From assembly GCA_035762175.1 (NCBI GenBank), contig DASTPP010000029.1, positions 1-7,955 on the forward strand: 7,955 bases of DNA, in the 5' to 3' direction. This document shows, one piece after another, positions 1 to 5,887 of this stretch (within the stretch, counting starts at the first letter, position 1; each line of letters opens with the position of its first letter). A program made the translations under genes and the position numbers. This stretch comes from DASTPP01 sp035762175 (GTDB lineage Bacteria > Myxococcota_A > Polyangia > Polyangiales > Polyangiaceae). Below the pieces are notes generated by a model that was not told where the DNA came from, did not search any database, and saw nothing but the letters and a program-made list of their open reading frames with translations.

Positions 1-114
1 CCGCCGGCGGGCGCGACGGTATTGGGGCGAGGCCTGGAGCGGGTGGCGATCGCCGCGGAGGTGCTGCGGGCGCAGCGCGAACAGCTCGGGCTCGAGCTTG
101 TCCCCAAGAAGTGA
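1..114 (+). CDS. 3' end of an unidentified protein (partial)
   Basis: Frame 1 is open from the first base to a TGA at 112-114. It gives 37 residues ending in ...LGLELVPKK. About nine in ten codons end in G or C, which matches the confident genes nearby and supports real coding. The visible part looks like an amphipathic, charged helix (LERVAIAAEVLRAQREQLG) followed by a short basic end. No domain is recognisable in so short a piece, so I assign no function. It converges on dinB, with 54 bp between the two stop codons. Confidence 0.6.
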   Translation, partial: PPAGATVLGRGLERVAIAAEVLRAQREQLGLELVPKK

Positions 115-168
115 CCAATGCCCAGGACTTCAGTCGGGGGCGGCCAGAAGGGCGCGCGCCGGGCCGGC

Positions 169-1371
169 CTACGTTCGTCTGCGCGGGTCGAGCCGGCCCA
201 CCGACCCCTCGAGCCGCAACAGCTCGGCGCGCTTGAGCGCCCCGCCCCCGAAGCGCGCCCGCACCCCCGCCACCGCCCGCTCGAGCGCCTCGCCCTTCGT
301 GCGCCCCTCGTCGCCGAAGAGCACGCCCTGCGCCTCGGCGCCCTGGGGCACGAGCCCCGCGACGGCCACGCCGCTCAGCCGCACCGGCTCGCCCCCGTAG
401 GGGAAGCGGTCGAGCAGCTTCAGCGCCCCCCGGTAGATCGACGCCGTGTCGCAGACCGGGTCGGCGAGCGTCGCGCGGCGCGTCTTCAGGGTGAAGTCGG
501 CGTACTTGAGCTTGACGACCAGCACGCGGCCCCGCCGCCCCTCGTGCAAGAGGCGCGAGGCGACCCGCCCCGCCTGGTCGAGCAGGTGCCGCTCGAGCGT
601 CGCCCGGTCGCGCACGTCGCGCTCGAACGTGTCTTCGGACCCGATGCTCAGCGCCTCGACGCCCGGGTCGACCGGCCGCGGGTCGTCGCCCCGCGCCAGC
701 GCGTGCACGTGCAGCGCGAGCGACCGGCCCACCACCCCGGCGAGCCGCCCGAGGTCGGCCGCGGCCAGGTCGCCGAGCGTCGCGAGGCCCGCCGCCCGCA
801 GCCGCGGCGCCGTCTTCGGGCCCACGCCCCACATGCGCTCGACCGGCAGCGGCGCGAGAAAGCGCGCGACGTCGTCGACCACCACGAGCCCGTCGGGCTT
901 CTGCAGATCGCTCGCCACCTTCGCCGCGAACTTGCAGGGCGCCACCCCCGCCGACGCCGTCAGCCCCGTCGCCCGCCGCACGTCGGCCTTGATGCGCACC
1001 GCCACCTCGGCCCCCGTGCCGAACAGCCCGCGGCTCTCGCTCACGTCGAGGAAGGCCTCGTCGAGCGAGAGCCCCTCGACCAGCGGCGTGTACCGCCGGA
1101 AGACCTCGAACACGAGCCCGCTCGCCTCTTCGTACGCCTCGCGCCGCGGCGCCACCACGACCGCGTGCGGGCAGCGCTGCAGCGCCTCGACCATCGACAT
1201 CGCCGAGCGCACCCCGTAAGGCCTCGCCTCGTACGAGGCCGCCGCCACCACCCCCCGCCGCGAGGGCCCGCCCACGACCACCGGGCGGCCCCGCAGCGAG
1301 GGGTCGTCGCGTTGCTCGACCGACGCGAAGAACGCGTCCATATCGATGTGGAGGATGGCGCGGCCCGACAA
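169..1371 (-). CDS. dinB: DNA polymerase IV (Y-family translesion polymerase)
   Basis: This Y-family polymerase copies past damaged template bases at low fidelity. With a TTG start at 1371 the product is 400 aa, close to normal pol IV length, and begins MSGRAILHIDMDAFFASVEQ. Visible residues: catalytic Asp10 in HIDMD, the Asp104-Glu105 pair in SLDEAFLDV, and Phe15 at the steric-gate position. Helix-hairpin-helix residues lie around 177-203 (VERMWGVGPKTAPRLRAAGL), and the little-finger domain covers roughly 245-345. A clamp-binding type motif, QGVLF, is at 348-352. The frame stays open upstream to an ATG at 1581, but those 70 residues are translated from the intergenic repeat array. The conserved N terminus needs only TTG1371, because the next ATG would remove catalytic Asp10. 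The gene is monocistronic here. I see no CTG-N10-CAG type LexA box upstream, so SOS control is not supported. Confidence 0.95.
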   Translation of the reverse strand: MSGRAILHIDMDAFFASVEQRDDPSLRGRPVVVGGPSRRGVVAAASYEARPYGVRSAMSMVEALQRCPHAVVVAPRREAYEEASGLVFEVFRRYTPLVEGLSLDEAFLDVSESRGLFGTGAEVAVRIKADVRRATGLTASAGVAPCKFAAKVASDLQKPDGLVVVDDVARFLAPLPVERMWGVGPKTAPRLRAAGLATLGDLAAADLGRLAGVVGRSLALHVHALARGDDPRPVDPGVEALSIGSEDTFERDVRDRATLERHLLDQAGRVASRLLHEGRRGRVLVVKLKYADFTLKTRRATLADPVCDTASIYRGALKLLDRFPYGGEPVRLSGVAVAGLVPQGAEAQGVLFGDEGRTKGEALERAVAGVRARFGGGALKRAELLRLEGSVGRLDPRRRT

Positions 1372-1392
1372 ACGCCCCGAGCCTAGCCCGCC

Positions 1393-1416
1393 CCGAAGCG
1401 CCCCGCGAATCTTCGG
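1393..1416 (-). promoter_or_regulatory. Inverted repeat CCGAAG-N12-CTTCGG upstream of dinB
   Basis: The arms CCGAAG (1393-1398) and CTTCGG (1411-1416) are perfect complements separated by 12 bp. They lie 22-45 bp upstream of the proposed dinB TTG start. That spacing fits either an operator or a hairpin in the dinB leader. A second small dyad, GCCT-cggt-AGGC, follows at 1420-1431. The function is inferred from position only, and at this GC content a 6-bp pair can arise by chance. Confidence 0.3.
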
Positions 1417-1500
1417 CCGGCCTCGGTAGGCAGAAGAATGTCCCACCCCCCGCCCGGCGGGCGTCGGGCTCGAGCTCGGCCCGAAGCCTGGGCCACCCCG

Positions 1501-1970
1501 AACCGCTCGCCCCGAGCGCCAGGGCATGGTCTGGACCACCCTCAACCGCTCGCCCCGAGCGCCGGGAAAGGGTTGAACCACCCCCCATTGCTCAACCCAA
1601 GCGCCCGGGCATGGTCTAGGCCACCCCGAACCGCTCGCCCCGAGCGCCAGGGCATGGTCTGGACCACCCCCGATCGCTCAACCCGAGCGTCGGGGCATGG
1701 TCTGGACCACCCCCAAAGGCTCGACCGGAGCGCGGGGCAGGGTCGAAACCACCCCAGACCGCTCGCCCCGAGCGCCAAGGCAGGGTCGAGACCACCCCAG
1801 ACCGCTCGCCCTGAGCGCCAGGGCAGGGTCGAGACCACCCGAGATCGCTCAACCCGAGCGCCAGAGCGTGGTCCGGCACCCCCTCAACCGCTCCGCGGGC
1901 GCGCGGGAACGAGGTCGGGGGCCTCCTTCAACCGCTCGGCGGGAGCGCCCGGCGAGGTCTGGAGGGCCGA
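1501..1970. repeat. Tandem array of ~43-bp units, 10 clear copies plus a degenerate 11th
   Basis: Units begin at 1501, 1544, 1586, 1629, 1672, 1715, 1757, 1800, 1843, 1886 and 1930, and are 42-44 bp long. The consensus runs: AACCGCTCGCCCCGAGCG, then CCAGGGCA(T/G), then GGTC(TG/GA)GACC, then ACCCC(C). The first block is a small hairpin (CGCTC, 3-5-nt loop, GAGCG). The second is a short palindrome (GGTC-N2-GACC). Units 1, 4, 5, 7 and 8 are most alike, while units 3 and 9-11 have decayed. There are no unique spacers between units, so it is not a CRISPR array. The unit length is not a multiple of three, which argues against a protein repeat. The period is about four DNA helical turns. Confidence 0.9.
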
Positions 1971-2063
1971 ACCTGGGGTTTTGCGCGAGCTTTCGGGCGA
2001 CCGCGCCCCTCCCCTACCCCTTCCGGCTGGGCGCCCGCCCGGAGCTCGCCTACGAGCCGCGGC

Positions 2064-3839
2064 ATGACGCTCGCATCTCGCCCCCCCGGCCTCGGCCTCG
2101 CCGCGGGCCGCCTCGGCCTCACCGGCCTGGCCTTCGCCCTCGCGTCCGGGCTCGTCGCCTGCGAGCCCGAGGGCGCCCCGCGCGCCCGCCCCGGGCCCGC
2201 GAGCCCCGCGGCGCCGCCCCCCTCACTCGCGCCGCCGGCGCCCCCGCCCGCCGCGGCGCCGGCCGAGCCCGGGGCGCTGCGCCTGACGCCGGCGATGATC
2301 GGGGGGCACATTCGCTTTCTGGCCGACGATCTGCTCGAGGGGCGGGCGCCGGGCACGCGGGGCAGCGAGCTCGCGGTCAAGTACATCGCGGCGGCGATGG
2401 AGGCCGCGGGGCTCGAGCCCGCGGGCGAGAACGGCACGTACTTTCAGAAGGTGCCGCTGGTCGGCATCAAGGCCGAGCCGCCGGCGCGCGTGCGCGTGCG
2501 GGCGCCGAAGGGCGGCGCGGCGCGCGAGCTCGAGGTGATCAAAGATCTGGTCGTGATGTCGGGCGTGCAGCGGCCCAAGGGCAACCTCGCCGAGGCCGAG
2601 GTGGTCTTCGTCGGCTACGGCATCGTGGCGCCCGAGTACCAGTGGGACGACTACAAGGACGTCGACGTCAAGGGCAAGGTCGTCTTGGTGATGAACAACG
2701 ACCCGGCGGGCGACCCGAAGCTCTTCGGGGGCAAGGCGCGCCTGCGCTACGGCCGCTGGGATTACAAGTACGAGCAGGCCGCGAAGAAGGGCGCCGCGGG
2801 GGTCGTGATCATTCACACCGACGAGTCGGCGGCCTACCCCTGGCAGGTGGTCGTCTCGTCGAACGCGCGCGAGCGCTTCGAGCTGCCGGCGGGCGACGAG
2901 CCGCGGCTCGAGGCGAAGATGTGGGCGACCGAGGCGGCGAGCCGCGCGATCGCCAAGCTCGGGGGCCACGACCTCGACCGGCTGCGCGCCGCGGCCGAGG
3001 CGCGCGACTTCCGGCCGACGCCGCTCGGGGTGAGGCTCGGCTTCGCCTTCGCGAACCAGGTGCGCAAGGTCGAGAGCGCCAACGTGGTCGGGCGCCGGCG
3101 CGGCCGAGACCCCGCGCTCGCGGGCGAGGCCGTGGTCTTCACCGCGCACCACGACCACCTCGGCGTGGGCGCGCCGAACCAGCAGGGCGACGCCATCTAC
3201 AACGGCGCGCTCGACAACGCCTCGGGGGTGGCGGCCATCTTGGCGATCGCCGGGGCGGCCGCGCGGCAGCCGCCGACGCGCCGCTCGCAGCTCTTCGTCG
3301 CCGTCGCGGCCGAAGAGCAAGGCCTGCTCGGCTCGGCCTACTACTGCGAGCACCCGACGGTGCCGCCGGGCAAGATGGCGGCGAACTTCAACGTCGACTC
3401 GGTCAACCGCCACGGCAAGACGAGCGACGTGTCGTTCCTCGGGTATGGCAAGTCGTCGCTCGACGCGCTCGTGGTCGAGGCGGCGCGGGCGCAGGGGCGC
3501 GAGGTGCGCGGCGACGCGTACCCGGAGAAGGGCGGCTTCTACCGCTCCGACCAGTACAACTTCGCCAAGATCGGCGTGCCGGCGGTCTACCTGCGGGGCG
3601 GGCCCACCTTCGTCGGGCGGCCGCCGGGCTGGGGCGCCGAGCGGCAGAAGGCGTACGAGGCGCACGACTACCACCAGCCGTCCGACCAGTACGACGACAC
3701 CTGGGACTTGTCGGGCGCCGTCGAGGACGCCGAGCTCTTGTGGGCGGTCGCGCGGCGCGTGGCCGACGCGCCCGAGCTGCCCGCGTGGAAGCCGGGCGAC
3801 GAGTTCGAGGCGGCGCGCAAGGCTTCGCTCGGGCGCTGA
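2064..3839 (+). CDS. Lipoprotein M28-family zinc peptidase with PA insert
   Basis: Predicted exported, lipid-anchored metallopeptidase of 591 aa; M28 enzymes mostly remove N-terminal residues from peptides. A signal peptide ends in the lipobox LVAC with Cys33, followed by a Pro/Ala-rich linker to about residue 70. A PA-type insert (about 175-290, including VVFVGYGIVAPEY and AAGVVIIH) interrupts the fold, as in many M28 proteins. The di-zinc centre appears complete: His362 and Asp364 in HHDHLG, Asp384 in LDNASG, Glu417-Glu418 in AAEEQG (base and ligand), Asp445 in NVDSVN, and His537 in DYHQPSD. ATG2064 is chosen because it places the signal peptide at the N terminus; no strong Shine-Dalgarno sequence is seen. 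The last codons and stop lie in copy 1 of a 65-bp duplication. Substrate and cell role are unknown. Confidence 0.93.
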   Translation: MTLASRPPGLGLAAGRLGLTGLAFALASGLVACEPEGAPRARPGPASPAAPPPSLAPPAPPPAAAPAEPGALRLTPAMIGGHIRFLADDLLEGRAPGTRGSELAVKYIAAAMEAAGLEPAGENGTYFQKVPLVGIKAEPPARVRVRAPKGGAARELEVIKDLVVMSGVQRPKGNLAEAEVVFVGYGIVAPEYQWDDYKDVDVKGKVVLVMNNDPAGDPKLFGGKARLRYGRWDYKYEQAAKKGAAGVVIIHTDESAAYPWQVVVSSNARERFELPAGDEPRLEAKMWATEAASRAIAKLGGHDLDRLRAAAEARDFRPTPLGVRLGFAFANQVRKVESANVVGRRRGRDPALAGEAVVFTAHHDHLGVGAPNQQGDAIYNGALDNASGVAAILAIAGAAARQPPTRRSQLFVAVAAEEQGLLGSAYYCEHPTVPPGKMAANFNVDSVNRHGKTSDVSFLGYGKSSLDALVVEAARAQGREVRGDAYPEKGGFYRSDQYNFAKIGVPAVYLRGGPTFVGRPPGWGAERQKAYEAHDYHQPSDQYDDTWDLSGAVEDAELLWAVARRVADAPELPAWKPGDEFEAARKASLGR

Positions 3840-3932
3840 GGGGGCGGCGCGAGGCGCTCGCCGCCGCGTTCGAGGCGGCGCGCGAGCCTTCGCTCGGGCG
3901 CCGAGGGGGCGGCGCGAGGCGCTTGCCGCCGC
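3803..3932. repeat. 65-bp tandem duplication across the peptidase stop codon
   Basis: Copy 1 (3803-3867) and copy 2 (3868-3932) are abutting direct repeats that differ at 4 of 65 positions. Copy 1 encodes the last residues of the peptidase (FEAARKASLGR) and its TGA. In copy 2 the TGA has become CGA. Copy 2 is in a different frame from the peptidase (65 is not divisible by 3) and in the same frame as the downstream dehydrogenase. It therefore reads FEAAREPSLGR without a stop toward that gene. Copy 2 fills most of the 119-bp gap between the two genes; nothing else is recognisable in the gap. Confidence 0.92.
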
Positions 3933-3958
3933 CGGCGCGAAGCGCGCATGCTCGCGGC

Positions 3959-5677
3959 ATGTTCGAGCAGAGCTTCATGAAGGCGCTGTTTCACGGGGTG
4001 ATCGCCGAAGATCTGGTCTTCCCCTTCCCCGAGGCGAGCGAGGGCGAGGCCGACAACCTGCGGCTGTTGGTCGACAGCGTGCGCCGCTTCATGGCCGCGA
4101 AGGTCGACCCGGCGCGCGTCGACCGCGAGCACCGGCTGCCGCCCGAGGTGCTCGACGGCGCGCGCGAGCTCGGGCTCTTCGGCCTGAACATCGGGGCCGA
4201 GTACGGCGGCCTCGGGCTCTCGACGCTCGGCCACGCCCGGGTGATGGAGGAGGTGGCGGCCCACGACGCCTCGCTCGCGGTCACGCTCGGCGCCCACCAG
4301 AGCATCGGCCTGAAGGCGCTCTTGATGTACGGCTCGGACGAGCAGAAGGGGCGCTACCTGCCGGCGCTCGCGCGGGGCGAGCGGGTCGCGGCCTTCGCGC
4401 TGACCGAGCCCTCGGCGGGCTCGGACGCGGCGGCGATTCAGACCCGGGCCGAGCTCGCGCCGGGCGGGCGGCACTACGTGCTCAACGGCTCGAAGATCTG
4501 GATCACCAACGGCGCCTTCGCCGACCTGTTCACCGTCTTCGCCCGCACCTCGTCGCCCGAGGAGGGGTCGAAGCCGCGGCTGACGGCCTTCCTGGTCGAG
4601 CGCTCGCACGGCGTGACGCACGGGCCCGACGAGAAGAAGCTCGGCATCCGGGGCTCGTCGACGACGCAGATCTTCTTCGACGACGTGCGCGTGCCGGTCG
4701 AGAACGTGCTCGGCGAGCCGGGCCGGGGCTTCAAGGTGGCGGTCGAGGTGCTGAACGCGGGGCGGCTGAGCCTGTCGACGGGCGCCGTCGGCACCTGCAA
4801 GCGCCTGCTCAAGCTGGCGATCGGGCGGGTGCAGGAGCGCAAGGCCTTCGGCCGCAACATCGGCGAGTTCGGCCTGATCAAAGACAAGGTCGCCTCGATG
4901 ATGGCCGACACCTGGGCGCTCGAGTGCGCGGCGTACCTGACGGCGGGCCTGGTCGACGCGAAGGCGGTCGACTACTCGCTCGAGAGCGCCATCTGCAAGG
5001 TCGTCGGCTCGGAGACCCTGTGGCGCGTGGTCAACGAGACGCTGCAGATCGCCGCCGGCATCGGCTACATGGAAGAGTACCCCTACGAGCGCATGATGCG
5101 CGACGCCCGCATCAACATGATCTTCGAGGGCACCAACGAGATCTTGCGCTGCTTCATCGCGCTCGCGGGCATGCAGGGGCCGGGGCGGGCGCTCGCCGAC
5201 GTGGTGCGGGCGATGCGCGAGCCCATCAAGGGCTTCGGGCTGCTCTCCGACTTCGCCATCCGCAAGGCGCGGAGCGCGCTCGGCCGCGAGCGCATGACGC
5301 GCGCGCACCCCCTGCTCTCGCGCGAGGCGGTGCTCTTCGAAGAGTACTCGGCCGAGCTCGGGCGCAACGTCGACAAGGTGCTGCGCAAGCACGGCAAGGA
5401 CATCGCCGAGATGCAGTTCACCCAGAAGCGCGTCGCCGACCTCGCGATCGACCTGTTCTGCGTGGCGGCGTGCCTGTCGCGCACGACGCGCGCCATCGAG
5501 CGCCGGGGCGAGGAGGGGGCGCGGCGCGAGATCGATCTGACGACGGTCTACGTCGCGGCGGCCGAGCGGCGCATGAGCGAGGCGCTGCGCTCGTTCGAGC
5601 GCAACGACGACGAGCTGCGCAAGGCCGTCGCGGCGCGCGCGTACACCGACGGGGCCTACCCCTTCGACGTGATCTGA
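3959..5677 (+). CDS. Very-long-chain acyl-CoA dehydrogenase (VLCAD/ACAD9-like)
   Basis: FAD-dependent enzyme catalysing the first step of beta-oxidation: alpha,beta-dehydrogenation of a long acyl-CoA, with electrons normally passed to ETF. The 572-aa product exceeds the ~380-400 aa of short/medium-chain enzymes and carries the extra C-terminal helical domain of the mitochondrial VLCAD/ACAD9 group. Visible motifs: TLGAHQSIG, LTEPSAGSD (148-156), LNGSKIWITNG with Trp181, FFDDVRVPVENVLGE, and IFEGTNEILR with Glu390 at the catalytic-base position. The extension includes KHGKDIAEMQFTQKRVADLA. ATG3959 gives MFEQSFMKALFHG, which lines up with the start of the VLCAD core. ATG3977 (Met7) is an alternative; neither has a clear Shine-Dalgarno sequence. 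The frame is open far upstream only because of GC content. The gene may share a transcript with the peptidase. Chain-length preference is inferred from family resemblance. Confidence 0.95.
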   Translation: MFEQSFMKALFHGVIAEDLVFPFPEASEGEADNLRLLVDSVRRFMAAKVDPARVDREHRLPPEVLDGARELGLFGLNIGAEYGGLGLSTLGHARVMEEVAAHDASLAVTLGAHQSIGLKALLMYGSDEQKGRYLPALARGERVAAFALTEPSAGSDAAAIQTRAELAPGGRHYVLNGSKIWITNGAFADLFTVFARTSSPEEGSKPRLTAFLVERSHGVTHGPDEKKLGIRGSSTTQIFFDDVRVPVENVLGEPGRGFKVAVEVLNAGRLSLSTGAVGTCKRLLKLAIGRVQERKAFGRNIGEFGLIKDKVASMMADTWALECAAYLTAGLVDAKAVDYSLESAICKVVGSETLWRVVNETLQIAAGIGYMEEYPYERMMRDARINMIFEGTNEILRCFIALAGMQGPGRALADVVRAMREPIKGFGLLSDFAIRKARSALGRERMTRAHPLLSREAVLFEEYSAELGRNVDKVLRKHGKDIAEMQFTQKRVADLAIDLFCVAACLSRTTRAIERRGEEGARREIDLTTVYVAAAERRMSEALRSFERNDDELRKAVAARAYTDGAYPFDVI

Positions 5678-5772
5678 AGGCGGCGCGTGCGGCCCCGGCG
5701 GGGTGTGGTATTAGATCGAAATTGCTCGCCTCGGTGTAATCGGGGCGCCCGGTCGAACAAATTCAACATAGC

Positions 5773-5781
5773 GGGGGGGGG
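5773..5781 (+). repeat. G9 homopolymer run in the activator leader
   Basis: Nine consecutive G residues lie about 107 bp upstream of the first possible start of the activator. Runs of this length are prone to slippage in replication and in sequencing. Whether it affects expression is unknown. Confidence 0.8.
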
Positions 5782-5793
5782 TTATTGGTGAGA

Positions 5794-5809
5794 CTGAAAC
5801 TACTTTCAG
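5794..5809. promoter_or_regulatory. Inverted repeat CTGAAA-ctac-TTTCAG (candidate operator)
   Basis: Perfect 6-bp arms around a 4-bp centre, in AT-richer DNA where such a match is less expected by chance than in the rest of the window. It lies upstream of the activator gene and downstream of the G9 run. A binding site for a dimeric regulator, possibly autoregulatory, is inferred from form and position only. Confidence 0.4.
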
Positions 5810-5834
5810 GGTACCGAACGCGTCGCGTCATGAT

Positions 5835-5846
5835 GGAAGCGCTTCC
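5835..5846. promoter_or_regulatory. 12-bp palindrome GGAAGCGCTTCC (candidate operator)
   Basis: A perfect uninterrupted 12-bp palindrome lying 41 bp upstream of GTG5888. It is 25 bp beyond the preceding CTGAAA/TTTCAG repeat. It may be a protein-binding site; I recognise no known consensus. Confidence 0.4.
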
Positions 5847-5887
5847 GGAGGTAGCCAACGCGCGCCAAAGGAATGTATTCTATGTAG

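Larger units (their letters stand above)
1372..2063. other. Divergent intergenic region between dinB and the M28 peptidase
   Basis: These 692 bp hold no credible gene. Frames are open on both strands, but their translations are Pro/Arg/Gly-rich and repetitive because they cross a tandem array. The part next to dinB (1372-1500) holds several short dyads, including an odd palindrome CGCCCG-g-CGGGCG at 1451-1463 and the CCGAAG/CTTCGG pair listed separately. The middle (about 1501-1970) is the 43-bp array. The last ~90 bp before the peptidase are pyrimidine-rich and non-repetitive. Both divergent promoters must lie in this region, but I could not identify convincing -35/-10 or sigma-54 -24/-12 elements. 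Confidence 0.8.
5678..5887. other. Less GC-rich intergenic region upstream of the activator
   Basis: This stretch is visibly richer in A and T than its surroundings (for example around 5708-5725, 5751-5770 and 5867-5885) and looks like regulatory DNA. It contains a G9 run (5773-5781), a CTGAAA/TTTCAG inverted repeat and a 12-bp palindrome, listed separately. A small GC hairpin (CCCC-GGC-GGGG, 5693-5703) follows the dehydrogenase stop but lacks a U tract, so I do not call it a terminator. No sigma-54 (GG-N10-GC) promoter was recognised. If the activator really starts at GTG5972, this regulatory region extends to 5971. Confidence 0.7.

Noticed and set aside
141..169. Terminator between the convergent genes (CGGCC...GGCCG around GGCGCGCGCC)
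   Set aside because: The self-complementarity is expected at this GC content, and there is no U tract on either strand.
118..1386. Long + strand open frame of 422 codons
   Set aside because: It is antisense to dinB, and its translation is Arg/His/Pro-rich with no domain. It is a GC-driven shadow.
1501..1970. CRISPR array
   Set aside because: Units abut directly with no unique spacers, and no cas genes are present.
1438..2067. Repeat-containing protein encoded by the 43-bp array
   Set aside because: The unit is 42-44 bp with small indels, so no frame gives a consistent peptide repeat. Several frames on both strands are open equally.
1697..3958. Upstream part of a 1326-codon frame that runs into the acyl-CoA dehydrogenase
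   Set aside because: Before 3959 it crosses the repeat array and the out-of-frame peptidase gene. Only the part from 3959 resembles a protein.
3948..3980. 10-codon ORF (MLAACSSRAS) overlapping the dehydrogenase start
   Set aside because: It is tiny, with no ribosome-binding signal and nothing to separate it from chance.
5693..5703. Terminator hairpin after the dehydrogenase (CCCC-GGC-GGGG)
   Set aside because: The stem is only 4 bp and no T run follows.
5708..5770. tRNA-like T-loop (GGTCGAAC) in the AT-richer region
   Set aside because: No acceptor, D or anticodon arms can be paired around it.
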